64,000 nt of DNA from Roseobacter fucihabitans (GCF_014337925.2 NZ_CP143423.1:774501-838500); one strand, 5' to 3'; positions 9,081-17,240 are shown, counted from the stretch's first letter. Program-made: numbers and translations. The notes: generated by a model not told the origin, from the letters alone.

Positions 9081-9757
9081 CAGGCCCTCTCTTTCTTGAA
9101 AAACGCGGCCATGGCCTTGGCCACGGCAAGTCGATCCGTCGGGCGCTCCAACTGAGCACGGGCCTGTTCGAGCAGCGCGTCAGGGACCACGCCTTTGCCG
9201 CGCGTATCGATCAGCCCCTGAATGAAATCCGACCCGTATTCGGGATGCGGTTGCAGCGTCCACATCACATCGCCGTACAGCAGTCCTGCATGCGCGCAAA
9301 AAGCGTTGCTTGCACTCACCACGGCCATGTCCGGTTTTTCAACCACCTGATCCTGATGCCAGGCGTTTATGGCGCAGGTGGTCCCATCCATGTCATATTC
9401 GGTGCGTCCGATCGCCCAACCATCGCCGAATTTCTCGACCCGCCCGCCCATGGCCTGGGCGATGATCTGATGTCCAAAGCATATGCCGATCATCGGGCGT
9501 TTGGCGTCAAAGGCCGCGCGGATGAAATCCTCCAGCGGCGGTATCCACGCGTGATCTTCATATGCACCGTGTTTGGAGCCGGTGATCAGCCATCCATCCG
9601 CCTCCTGCACGCTGTCGGGAAAAACACCGTCCACGACGGCCCAGCCCTTAAAGGTGAACCCATAGCCCTCGAGCAACCGCGCAAAATACTGGTCATAAAG
9701 CCCGCCGTCCATCATTGTATCGGGCGGGTGGCCGGTCATCAGAATACCGATCTTCAT
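9080..9757 (-). CDS. Class I glutamine amidotransferase-like hydrolase
   Basis: A 225-residue GATase1 domain of the GMP-synthase type. The nucleophile elbow GICFGHQ puts Cys93 in place, and LQPHPEY gives His171 and Glu173, so the catalytic triad is intact. It sits between two gamma-glutamyl ligase genes (7 bases after the upstream one, overlapping the downstream one), so it probably cleaves the gamma-glutamyl bond of the pathway end product, the job PuuD does in E. coli. Unlike PuuD, which is of peptidase C26 type, this is of the GMP-synthase-like type, so the role is inference from position. Confidence 0.8.
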   Translation of the reverse strand: MKIGILMTGHPPDTMMDGGLYDQYFARLLEGYGFTFKGWAVVDGVFPDSVQEADGWLITGSKHGAYEDHAWIPPLEDFIRAAFDAKRPMIGICFGHQIIAQAMGGRVEKFGDGWAIGRTEYDMDGTTCAINAWHQDQVVEKPDMAVVSASNAFCAHAGLLYGDVMWTLQPHPEYGSDFIQGLIDTRGKGVVPDALLEQARAQLERPTDRLAVAKAMAAFFKKERA

Positions 9758-9764
9758 GGGTGCC

Positions 9765-11099
9765 TCACACTGTATCGAGATAGATTGTAACCTGTTCGGA
9801 CGGGGTCAGTTCCTGCATATAATGGAACTCCTGTCGCTTGGTTAACACAAGGTTGCGGATCAGTTCCGGCGCAAAGATGCGGGCGACGTCCGGGTCTTTT
9901 TCAAAGGCGTTGATCGCAGACATCCAATCGCTCGGGATTTGCGGCAGATCAGCGGCATAGGCATTGCCGGTAATCGGTTCGGGCGGCTCAGCACCGTCCT
10001 CGATCCCGTTGATGGCCGCGCCCAGCACGGCCGCGATCAACAGATAGGGGTTCACATCACCCCCTGCGACGCGATGCTCAATGCGCCGCGCACCCGGATT
10101 GCCCGAAGGAATGCGGATGGCGGAGGTGCGGTTCTCATAGGCCCAACTGACCCCGGTGGGGGCGTGTGAGCCCGGCACCATCCGATCAAAACTATTGGCG
10201 TGGGGAGCAAAGATTAACGCCGATCCGGGCATCGCATTCAGGCACCCGGCAACCGCATGGCGCAGGATATCCGTGCCCTCTTCACCGCCGTTGTCAAAGA
10301 CATTATTGCCCTCGCTGTCCAGCACCGAAAAATGCATATGCAGCCCTGATCCCGCATAATCCTCATAGGGTTTGGCCATGAAGCTGGCGGCAAACCCGTG
10401 GCGGCGGGCCAGACCCTTCACCAGCATCTTGAACAACCACGCGTCATCCGCGGCGCGCAGCGCATCATCACAATGCATCAGGTTAATCTCGAACTGCCCC
10501 AGGCCCGCCTCGGAAATCGCCGTATCCGCAGGAATGTCCATCTCTTCGCAGGCATCATAGAGGTCGGTGAAAAACGTATCAAACTGGTCCAGCGCGCGCA
10601 GGGACAGGATCTCCCCCGCGACGCGGCGTTTGCCGGTGCGCGGGGAGGGCGGGACCTGGAGATTGCGGCCGGAATCGTCGATCAAAAAGAACTCCAGCTC
10701 GACCGCGCAAACCGGCGTCAGCCCGCGCGCCTTGTAGCGATCCAGAACCGCGCGTAACGCGTGACGCGGATCGCCACCATAAGGGCGCCCGTCCTCGTGA
10801 AACATCCAGATGGGCAAAAGGGCCGTGGGCGCATCAAGCCAGGGCATCGGCATGAAGCCACGCTCGGTCGGTTTCAACACGCCGTCCTTGTCGCCGCTCT
10901 CAAAGACCAGCGGGCTGTTGTCGATATCCTCGCCCCAGATGTCGAGGCTGAGAACGGACATGGGAAACCGCGTGCCATCCTCCACGGCCTTGTCGGCGTA
11001 TCGCGATGGAATCCGCTTGCCGCGTGCCTGACCATTCAGATCGGAGGCGGCGACGCGGATGGTGCGGACTTGGGGATTTTTTCGGAGCCAGTTCTTCAT
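9765..11099 (-). CDS. Glutamine synthetase-family gamma-glutamyl-amine ligase, copy 2
   Basis: A second glutamine-synthetase-like ligase of 444 residues. It shows VELEFFLID, QFEINLMHC, SGLHMHFSVLDSEGNN, NRTSAIRIPSGNPGARRIEHR and GDVNPYLLIAAVLGA. It is clearly paralogous to the 7722-9080 gene but quite divergent from it, so the two may use different amines or act at different steps. It follows the permease genes by 85 bases, in the same direction, and comes before the amidotransferase. True GlnA is unlikely given its context and PuuA-like sequence. Confidence 0.88.
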   Translation of the reverse strand: MKNWLRKNPQVRTIRVAASDLNGQARGKRIPSRYADKAVEDGTRFPMSVLSLDIWGEDIDNSPLVFESGDKDGVLKPTERGFMPMPWLDAPTALLPIWMFHEDGRPYGGDPRHALRAVLDRYKARGLTPVCAVELEFFLIDDSGRNLQVPPSPRTGKRRVAGEILSLRALDQFDTFFTDLYDACEEMDIPADTAISEAGLGQFEINLMHCDDALRAADDAWLFKMLVKGLARRHGFAASFMAKPYEDYAGSGLHMHFSVLDSEGNNVFDNGGEEGTDILRHAVAGCLNAMPGSALIFAPHANSFDRMVPGSHAPTGVSWAYENRTSAIRIPSGNPGARRIEHRVAGGDVNPYLLIAAVLGAAINGIEDGAEPPEPITGNAYAADLPQIPSDWMSAINAFEKDPDVARIFAPELIRNLVLTKRQEFHYMQELTPSEQVTIYLDTV

Positions 11100-11184
11100 A
11101 TTTCACCATAGCGGTGGGCTGGCAAAAGGGGTCAAAACCCGATCCAAAGCCAGCGCCACGGATAATTTGATCAAATTATGGATA

Positions 11185-11991
11185 CTACCGGATGAGGTTC
11201 GGGCGCAACCTGATTTTACGGCGTTTGTCTTGGGGCAGGTGACGGTTCAATCGCGCGTTGACCAACCCGAAAACACCGACCACGGCGAGGGTCAGCAAAA
11301 TGAAATAGAGCGCCAGGATCGGGTAGGGCACGAAGGGATTGAAGGTCTTATCCGCGAAATAGTTGGCATAATAGAGCGCATCCCCGCGTTGCTGCCAGGC
11401 CGGGAAGCCGGAGAAAAACACCAGCGCCGTGGCGTGAAACAGGAAGATCGCCTCATTGGTGTAAGCGGGCCAGGCCAGGCGCAGCATGGTGGGCCAGATC
11501 ACCCGCTTGAACCGCCCCCATCCGGACATGCCGTAGGCGTCTGCGGCCTCGATGTCGCCTTTTGGAATAGACAGAAGCGCTCCGTAGAAAATTTCGGCGG
11601 AATAGGCGGCGGTGTTGCAGAACAACACGACCAAGGCACCCAGCCAGGCTGCGGTGAAAGGGTCGAAAAACGGCGATACGGATTTGAGGTTCAGGAATAG
11701 AAAATACCCAAAAAAGAACTGGATAAAAAGCGGCGAGCCGCGAAACAGGAAGATAAACCATTCCGCCGGTATGCGCAAAAGCGCGCGGGGCGAGGCCTTG
11801 CCAAGCGCCAGTGCGGTCGCAAGGAAAAAGCCCATGCACAGCGCAAAGAGGCCGAAATAAATGTTCCAGATCATCCCGGATCCGATCAGGGTGAACTGCT
11901 CGCAGAGGGTGAAATTGTCGCGCGGCAACAGACGCTCGCCAATGCCCACAGCGCGCAACCCATAGTCCTGAATTGTTTGCAGGCAGCTCAT
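11185..11991 (-). CDS. Polar amino acid-type ABC transporter permease (HisM-like)
   Basis: Inner-membrane permease of 268 residues with several hydrophobic spans and the cytoplasmic coupling loop EAADAYGMSGWGRFKRVIWP, the EAA motif of the PAAT family. The RGSPLFIQFFFGYF segment is also typical. Its start overlaps the end of the partner permease as ATGA. Together with that partner, the binding protein and the ATPase it makes a complete importer. The substrate family includes amino acids, opines and some amines. Confidence 0.92.
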   Translation of the reverse strand: MSCLQTIQDYGLRAVGIGERLLPRDNFTLCEQFTLIGSGMIWNIYFGLFALCMGFFLATALALGKASPRALLRIPAEWFIFLFRGSPLFIQFFFGYFLFLNLKSVSPFFDPFTAAWLGALVVLFCNTAAYSAEIFYGALLSIPKGDIEAADAYGMSGWGRFKRVIWPTMLRLAWPAYTNEAIFLFHATALVFFSGFPAWQQRGDALYYANYFADKTFNPFVPYPILALYFILLTLAVVGVFGLVNARLNRHLPQDKRRKIRLRPNLIR

Positions 11992-12824
11992 GCGGTGGCC
12001 TTGCGTTGGGCTTCACCGCCAGCGGTTGCCTGTCCCCGCGTGAGCCGGGCCATGACGCGCGCCAAAACCACCTCAGACACCCGCGTGAAAGCCAGGTAGA
12101 AGACCAGAAGCGCCAGAAAATACCACATGCGCCAATCCCCATGCGGGTAATCGGTAAAACGCGGCGTTTTGGTGCCGCCCAATTCGCGGGCCCAATAGAC
12201 GATATCTTCGACACCCAGCAGGAACAAAAGCGGCGTGGATTTGATCAGGACCATCCACAGGTTGCTAAGGCCGGGCAGCGCATAAACCCACATCTGCGGC
12301 ACCAATACCCGCCAGAAGGTCTGGCGGCGGGACATGCCGTAAGCCTCGGCGGTCTCCAGTTGCGCACGCGGTACGGCGCGCATGGCACCGAACAGGACAT
12401 TTCCGGCAAAAGCGCCGAAAACGATGGAGAACGTCAGCACCGCAACGGCAAAACCATAGCTTTCATGCACCCATTGCGGGGCATTTCCAAGGGGCATTTT
12501 GGCGGCCTGACAGACCACGAAATCATTGCCTTGCCGGATCGGTTCAGACCAGTCTGGACAGAGCAGTTTGTGGCGCAGATATTCGATCCCCTGATCCAGC
12601 GCGATCACGAAGAAGAGGAAAATCGCGATGTCGGGCACGCCGCGCACAAGCGCGATATAGGATTTGCCAAACCAGCGCAGCGGCGCGATGTCCGAGCGTG
12701 CCGCGGACGCGCCGCCAAATCCAAACGCCAGCGCCGTGGGGGCGGTAATGGCGAGCAGCAACAGCACGGTAAACACGGAATAATAGATCGACATATGCTT
12801 GCCCGTTGTCAGGTAGCATGCCAT
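11988..12824 (-). CDS. Polar amino acid-type ABC transporter permease (HisQ-like)
   Basis: Second permease, 278 residues. Hydrophobic spans begin at about residue 12; RGVPDIAIFLFF and the EAA-loop ETAEAYGMSRRQTFWRVLVP mark the PAAT permease family. Between the upstream binding-protein gene and this one lies a 101-base spacer that carries a terminator-like hairpin, so this gene and everything downstream may be transcribed at a lower level than the binding protein. The C-terminus (TAGGEAQRKATA) overlaps the start of the next permease. Confidence 0.92.
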   Translation of the reverse strand: MACYLTTGKHMSIYYSVFTVLLLLAITAPTALAFGFGGASAARSDIAPLRWFGKSYIALVRGVPDIAIFLFFVIALDQGIEYLRHKLLCPDWSEPIRQGNDFVVCQAAKMPLGNAPQWVHESYGFAVAVLTFSIVFGAFAGNVLFGAMRAVPRAQLETAEAYGMSRRQTFWRVLVPQMWVYALPGLSNLWMVLIKSTPLLFLLGVEDIVYWARELGGTKTPRFTDYPHGDWRMWYFLALLVFYLAFTRVSEVVLARVMARLTRGQATAGGEAQRKATA

Positions 12825-12883
12825 CCACTGCCAATCGGGCAGGGTGCTCGGATCCGTGCAAAAACTAAAGATAATCGCCTCTC

Positions 12884-12916
12884 AAAAATATCGGGGGCCG
12901 CAGAATGCAGCCCCCG
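12884..12916 (-). terminator. Intra-operon attenuating hairpin after the binding-protein gene
   Basis: Reading the minus strand, an almost perfect stem (12916-12892; ten pairs, one mismatch, three-base loop) starts ten bases after the binding-protein stop and is followed by ATA and five T residues at 12888-12884. The downstream permeases are co-oriented, so this is best read as a partial terminator or 3'-end stabiliser that gives more binding protein than permease. The stem and T-run are directly visible; the effect is inferred. Confidence 0.7.
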
Positions 12917-12925
12917 GTGATCAGA

Positions 12926-13654
12926 TCAGAACTGCTCCAGATCGGGCAACCATTTCCCGATCAGCACGTTCAAGGAGCCATCGTCCTTCATGGAGCGGAT
13001 GGCCACGTTGAACTTCTCTTTCAACTCGGTATCGCTCTCGCGGATGCCCAGACCGATGCCACCACCGATCAAAACATCCTGCTCCAGCATCTGCAAATCG
13101 GCATCTGCATTGGCGAGTTCGGACAGGAAGGCCTTGTCGGCCAGCACCGCATCCGCTTCGCCGTTTTTCACCGCCGCGACGGTTTCCTCAGGCGTTGCAA
13201 ACTCCACCAGCGTGGCCTCTGTGGAGGCGATGTAGCTCGCCTGGATCGTGTTGGCCTGGGCTGCGATCACACCGCCCTCAATGTCGGCATCCGCCGAGGC
13301 CGCGAGATAGCCCGAAGGGTCCGGCAGCGTATAGGCTTCGGAAAAATCGATGACCTCGTCGCGCTCATCCGTGACGGACATGCCCGCGATGATGACGTCA
13401 TAATTGCCTGATACGAGGTTGGGGATGATGCTGTCCCACTCGTTTGTGACCCACTCGCAGGTCAGTTTCGCGCGCGCGCATAGCTCATCACCCAATTCGC
13501 GCTCAAAGCCGTCCACTTCGCCTGCGTCATTGATGAAATTATAGGGGGGGTAGGCCCCCTCAGTGCCCATACGCACGGTTTTTCCGTGGCCATCGGCCAA
13601 TGCCATGCCCGCTGTCATCGCCAGCGCCGCAGAGGCAAGGATAAGTGTTTTCAT
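12926..13654 (-). CDS. Periplasmic amino acid/amine-binding protein of the ABC importer
   Basis: Solute-binding protein family 3 (SBP_bac_3), 242 residues. An N-terminal signal peptide of about 20 residues ends in MALADG. GTEGAYPPYNFINDAGEVDGFE and DVIIAGMSVTDERDEVIDFSE are standard family signatures. The product delivers its ligand to the two permeases encoded just downstream. The acidic mature protein and Asp-rich pocket motif fit a cationic or polar ligand, but this is only suggestive. The ATPase gene lies 27 bases upstream. Confidence 0.93.
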   Translation of the reverse strand: MKTLILASAALAMTAGMALADGHGKTVRMGTEGAYPPYNFINDAGEVDGFERELGDELCARAKLTCEWVTNEWDSIIPNLVSGNYDVIIAGMSVTDERDEVIDFSEAYTLPDPSGYLAASADADIEGGVIAAQANTIQASYIASTEATLVEFATPEETVAAVKNGEADAVLADKAFLSELANADADLQMLEQDVLIGGGIGLGIRESDTELKEKFNVAIRSMKDDGSLNVLIGKWLPDLEQF

Positions 13655-13681
13655 GGTAGTACTCCCGTTTTTTATTTTAGG

Positions 13682-14476
13682 TTACGCCGCGTGGGTCGCG
13701 GAAAGAAACCCACGCAATCGTTCGGATTTGGGCGCGCCGAAAAGCGTGTCTGGCGCCCCCTGTTCTTCGATCAGCCCCTGATGAAGAAAGACCACATGCT
13801 CGGAGACATCCGCGGCCAGTTTCATGTCATGGGTCACGATCATCATTGTGCGCCCCTCAGAGGCGAGGTCCTTGATCACCCGGACCACTTCTTGTTCCAA
13901 TTCAGGGTCAAGGGCGGAGGTCGGTTCATCAAACAAAAGAGCTTCGGGCTCCATGCAAAGCCCGCGGGCGATGGCCGCGCGTTGCTGCTGGCCGCCCGAA
14001 AGCTGTGCCGGATAGACATCGCATTTATCGCCGATACCGACCTTGTCGAGATAGCTGCGCGCGGCCTGTTCGACCTCGTCGCGTTCGCGTTTCAGCACGG
14101 TCAGCGGGGCCTCCATGACGTTTTGCAGGATCGTCATATGCGCCCAGAGGTTGAACTGCTGAAACACCATCGACAGATTGGTGCGGATGCGCAGGACCTG
14201 CTCTGGATCGGCAGGGCGACGGTTGTGGCCTGTGCCTTTCCAACGCAACGGCTCGCCCTTGAATTTGATCTCGCCCTGTTGACTGTGTTCGAGCAGGTTA
14301 CAACAGCGCAACAAGGTCGATTTGCCGGATCCAGACGAGCCGATCAGGGAAATCACATGGCCTCGCGGTGCGGAAATACTGACACCTTTCAAGACCTCAA
14401 GCGCCCCATAGGCCTTGTGCAAATTGCTGATTTCGATAACCGGTGGTTGAATTGGCAAGGGCTGCGGTCTCTTCAT
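13682..14476 (-). CDS. ABC transporter ATP-binding protein (HisP/GlnQ-like)
   Basis: First gene of the minus-strand importer operon, 264 residues. All ATPase motifs are visible: Walker A GSSGSGKST, Q-loop VFQQFNLW, signature LSGGQQQR, Walker B ALLFDEPTSALD and the H-loop THD. The length and the HNRRPADPEQVLRIRTNL insertion match the polar amino acid family. The upstream minus-strand sequence contains TTGCAA, 17 bases and then CTTTAT close to the start codon, a possible promoter, but the resulting leader would be very short. Confidence 0.93.
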   Translation of the reverse strand: MKRPQPLPIQPPVIEISNLHKAYGALEVLKGVSISAPRGHVISLIGSSGSGKSTLLRCCNLLEHSQQGEIKFKGEPLRWKGTGHNRRPADPEQVLRIRTNLSMVFQQFNLWAHMTILQNVMEAPLTVLKRERDEVEQAARSYLDKVGIGDKCDVYPAQLSGGQQQRAAIARGLCMEPEALLFDEPTSALDPELEQEVVRVIKDLASEGRTMMIVTHDMKLAADVSEHVVFLHQGLIEEQGAPDTLFGAPKSERLRGFLSATHAA

Positions 14477-14859
14477 GGTTTCAGGGCTTTATAAAGTGTT
14501 AAAATACGGGCTTTTGCAACGCTGAATGCACTTCATTGCTGTTTCCACAGGGGAACATGGCTGTTTTTGCGGTGTTCTGCGCAGCTTTCGCGCAGGTGGC
14601 AGCGGTTCCGCGTGATAGCCGGCTGGCAGAATCGCAACAAGGCCCTTGAGGGGTACGCGGTCTTATCCTGCGCACTCAAGCGCTGGAGGGGATGGCTTAA
14701 GGCTTCAAACAGACGGTGCGGATCTGCGCCTTGCGATGCGATCAAGGCAATCCCCGGCGTGGGCCGTGTCGAGATCAAGGCACTCAGACCATTGTCGTTG
14801 GTGTGTTTCGCTTCAACGGGGTTCAGAGCCGATCAAATATGCCCCGCGTCGTTGCGGTA
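14477..14859. other. 383-base gap between the ABC operon and the first terB-like gene
   Basis: This holds overlapping open frames on both strands (81 codons minus at 14533-14778; a plus frame running into the terB-like gene), none with a recognisable family or convincing ribosome-binding site. The right part is downstream of the co-oriented terB-like gene. I see no tRNA, riboswitch or clear terminator. Confidence 0.5.
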
Positions 14860-15300
14860 TCATGCGCTGGTGTCAACGGCCTGTCGTGCAAGGGCGGAGT
14901 CGCGATCACTGATGCCAAGGAAGTTCGTCACCATGCGTACAAGCGCGTCCTCTTCATCCGCGCGTGCGCCATCCGCCAGCACCACCTGCCAAAGCGCCTG
15001 GACGACGGCGCGGCGTTCCTCATAAGGGATCGCATCCTTGATGGCCCGCGTGAAACGCACGGTGTCGGGGGCCTCAGCCTCAAGGTTTTCGGCCTCTTGA
15101 CGCAGCGCAGAGGTAGCACCAGGCCCAAGCCCGTAGCGTCGCGCCGTGATCTGGTCGATGCGATCTTTTTCTTGTGGGCTATAGTCGTTATCCGAGCGCG
15201 CGATGCGGACCAGCAAGGCAGTGAGAGCAAGACGCGCATCGCCGTCGGGCAGCATCTCTGGATCCGGTTGGGTCAACCGCTTTATGAAATCAGCAAACAT
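14860..15300 (-). CDS. TerB-like (tellurite resistance B fold) protein, copy 2
   Basis: A 146-residue, probably cytosolic helical protein. DARLALTALLVRIARSD followed by a helical repeat and the acidic VVLADGARADEEDALVR are typical of TerB-like domains, which bind metal through acidic residues. It lies 38 bases after a paralogue (15339-15770) with the same layout, so the pair is a tandem duplication. There are no other ter genes nearby, so a direct tellurite role is not supported; function unknown. Confidence 0.8.
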   Translation of the reverse strand: MFADFIKRLTQPDPEMLPDGDARLALTALLVRIARSDNDYSPQEKDRIDQITARRYGLGPGATSALRQEAENLEAEAPDTVRFTRAIKDAIPYEERRAVVQALWQVVLADGARADEEDALVRMVTNFLGISDRDSALARQAVDTSA

Positions 15301-15338
15301 GAACAGGGATATAATCGGGTTTCAGCCGGGTGCCAATA

Positions 15339-15770
15339 TTATTTACCGCCAAGCGCGTTTTCGCGGGCTACGGCAATATCCTCATCGGTCAAACCAAGTG
15401 CGGTTTCGATGGCAAGTAATTGTATTTCCTCATCCTCATCCTGATGCCCATCTGCCAAAGCCACGGACCACATGGCGCCCGCAAGGGCTTTTCGATCAGC
15501 ATAGTCCACCTCCTGCCTGAGGATCTGCGCGAATTCCGGCGTGCCGGGGGCCTGTCGTTCAAGGGCCTCGCAGGTGGCGCGCAATTTGGCAGCTTCTACC
15601 GGTTTGAGGTTGAACGTGGCCGCAAGAATCCTGTCGATCTGTCCGATTTCAGAGGCCAGATAGCTGCGATCGGCAAAAGCGATCCGGACCAGTAAGGCTC
15701 CGAGGGCCAGCTGCGCATCAGGTTGCGGCAGCGGTTTTGGCGATCTGCGGGGGAAAAGTTTTTCAAACAT
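15339..15770 (-). CDS. TerB-like protein, copy 1
   Basis: A 143-residue helical protein with DAQLALGALLVRIAFADRSY at about residues 18-37 and the acidic loop ALADGHQDEDEEIQLLAIE, as in its downstream paralogue. Both proteins have an N-terminal MF-x-x-(F/L) amphipathic stretch followed by a Pro-rich linker. It is the first gene of a two-gene minus-strand unit. Family assignment rests on the pattern of helices and the acidic motif; the cellular role is not known. Confidence 0.8.
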   Translation of the reverse strand: MFEKLFPRRSPKPLPQPDAQLALGALLVRIAFADRSYLASEIGQIDRILAATFNLKPVEAAKLRATCEALERQAPGTPEFAQILRQEVDYADRKALAGAMWSVALADGHQDEDEEIQLLAIETALGLTDEDIAVARENALGGK

Positions 15771-15820
15771 GGTATGTTGGCTAAAACCCTTGCGTTGGTT
15801 GGTCTCAAGATGTGCTTTGC

Positions 15821-15861
15821 CGGGGCGTCTCGCGGTGCAGATGGTGCCGCGAGACGCCCCG
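15821..15861. repeat. Perfect 15-bp inverted repeat, GC-rich hairpin
   Basis: Bases 15821-15835 are exactly complementary to 15847-15861 with an 11-base loop. It lies downstream of rlmJ and upstream of the terB-like pair, both read on the minus strand. There is no T-run on either side, so it is not a standard intrinsic terminator; it could stabilise the 3' end of rlmJ mRNA, or act as a leader element for the terB-like genes. Confidence 0.75.
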
Positions 15862-15972
15862 CCCGGTCGTCGTGTTTCAAAGACAATATGTTAATCTTAC
15901 GCGCAGATACAGCACTTGCAGCGTCCTATCCGCCAATGTGGCCTTCAAGGGCGCGGCCCAATGCCCTGCACC

Positions 15973-16755
15973 TCAAACTGCCAGCGTTTTGAAACGGGTC
16001 GCCAGGCTCTGCGCCTGCGCGGCCAGCCCATAAGGCGGATTGATCACGAAAAATCCCGATCCGATCATGCCATGCCCCGCGCGCGCAGGCGGAAAGGAAA
16101 CCTCATGGGCGAGCGCCGCAGGGTGCTGGGCGCGCAGAGTGCGGATCATGCCATCATGCGCGCGCGAGGTTAAGATCGGATACCACAAACAGATCACACC
16201 GACGTTCCAGGCACGTGAAATACGCGCAATATGCCGGGGGATATCATTGTAATCGCTTTTGATTTCATAGCTCGGATCGATCAGCATCACACCCCTGCGC
16301 GGGGTCGGGGGGCAGAGCGAATGGGCCAGTTCAAACCCGTCGCGCTGGTAGCATTTCGCGCCATATGCCGACATCGCGAAATCAAGTGCTGCGTGTTCCT
16401 GCGGGTGCAATTCGGCGAGATGAAGGTTGTCGGCAGGGCGCAGCAATTGCGCGGCAATGCTGGGCGAGCCGGGGTAGCTGCACGCGCCATGTGCCGCGCA
16501 TGTCGCTGCCAGAACCCGCGCGTAGGGATGATCGGCGGTGAACCACTGCGCCACCCGCTCGATGCCCTGTGCGGCCTCGCCAGTCTTGAGCGCGCTGGGG
16601 TCCGCGAGATCATAAAGCGCGCGCCCCGCATGGGTCTCGATATAACTCAGCGGCTTGTCCTTGCGCGTCAGGTATTCCAGCACCCAGGCCAGAAGCCCAT
16701 GCTTGTGTACATCCGCGAGGTTCCCGGCGTGATAGATATGTTGATAGCTGAGCAT
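15973..16755 (-). CDS. rlmJ: 23S rRNA (adenine(2030)-N6)-methyltransferase
   Basis: RlmJ (YhiR/ComJ family) methylates A2030 of 23S rRNA. The N-terminal MLSYQHIYHAGNLADVHKH is diagnostic, ETHAGRALYDL gives the SAM-binding region, and the methyltransferase motif IV appears as LIDPSYEIKSDY (DPPYE in E. coli). The length is 260 residues. A longer in-frame frame runs to 16893, but the family begins at MLSYQH, so ATG 16755 is preferred. It is a stand-alone gene on the minus strand. Confidence 0.92.
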   Translation of the reverse strand: MLSYQHIYHAGNLADVHKHGLLAWVLEYLTRKDKPLSYIETHAGRALYDLADPSALKTGEAAQGIERVAQWFTADHPYARVLAATCAAHGACSYPGSPSIAAQLLRPADNLHLAELHPQEHAALDFAMSAYGAKCYQRDGFELAHSLCPPTPRRGVMLIDPSYEIKSDYNDIPRHIARISRAWNVGVICLWYPILTSRAHDGMIRTLRAQHPAALAHEVSFPPARAGHGMIGSGFFVINPPYGLAAQAQSLATRFKTLAV

Positions 16756-16951
16756 CGCCTTTCCTAATCCCGAATGGGGCGCGCGCGCAACGGTTAACAG
16801 CGGCGTTTTCCACGATGGTGCGAAAGCCGGGGTTAACGCCCTTCTTTTGTGGCAAAACGAGGGAGCACAGCCCGTACACATCCTCCTGTGCACAGGCGGT
16901 GCACCTAGTGTACGTGGCTTTGCTGGTTAACAGTGCGGTCGGTGGGGTTTG

Positions 16952-16966
16952 TTAAGAATGTGTTAA
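16952..16966 (+). promoter_or_regulatory. CtrA-like binding site TTAA-N7-TTAA
   Basis: TTAAGAATGTGTTAA matches exactly the alphaproteobacterial CtrA consensus of two TTAA halves separated by seven bases. It lies 14 bases before the start of the small open frame at 16981 and about 200 bases upstream of rlmJ on the other strand. In high-G+C DNA such a match is uncommon, but one site alone does not prove binding. Confidence 0.4.
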
Positions 16967-16980
16967 AAGGAGGATGTCGC

Positions 16981-17130
16981 ATGGCCCACCCCATTATGCG
17001 ACTTGGCGCGCGGCTCGGAGCCAAACGAACCGGTACATCTCAAGGGCGCTGGTCCTTTGAATGTGCCGATCCAATGCAAATAAATTCGGAAATCTACGCT
17101 AAAAAGCGGATGGTTTTCACCTCGAAATGA
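16981..17130 (+). CDS. Possible small protein, 49 residues
   Basis: An ATG preceded by AAAAGGAGG at an ideal distance opens a 49-codon frame rich in Arg, Lys and Gly. The ribosome-binding site is the main support. There is no recognisable domain, signal peptide or membrane segment. The CtrA-like site just upstream overlaps where a leader should be. It could be noncoding. Confidence 0.35.
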   Translation: MAHPIMRLGARLGAKRTGTSQGRWSFECADPMQINSEIYAKKRMVFTSK

Positions 17131-17186
17131 TGGCTTTCAAAGCGGGGCGTGTGGCAACGTTCCTTCGCGCAGGAAAAAGGTGTAAA

Positions 17187-17223
17187 CCTGCCAGCCTATC
17201 GGGATTTTACGACAACTGGCAGG
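17187..17223 (-). terminator. Inverted repeat after the VPLPA-CTERM gene, possible terminator
   Basis: Eight-base arms CCTGCCAG/CTGGCAGG (17187-17194 and 17216-17223) with a 21-base loop lie 18 bases past the stop of the minus-strand gene. On that strand the stem is followed by TTTACACCTTTTT, a broken T-run. Plausible but imperfect. Confidence 0.45.
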
Positions 17224-17240
17224 CAAATGCGTGGAAGGGG

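Larger units (their letters stand above)
16756..17240. other. 485-base gap between rlmJ and the VPLPA-CTERM gene
   Basis: This holds the rlmJ upstream region, a CtrA-like site at 16952-16966, a possible 49-codon gene with a strong ribosome-binding site at 16981, and an inverted repeat at 17187-17223. Those are listed separately; I see nothing else. Confidence 0.5.

Noticed and set aside
14533-14778. 81-codon minus-strand frame downstream of the TerB-like pair
   Set aside because: No family, no clear ribosome-binding site, and an opposite-strand frame of similar quality overlaps it.
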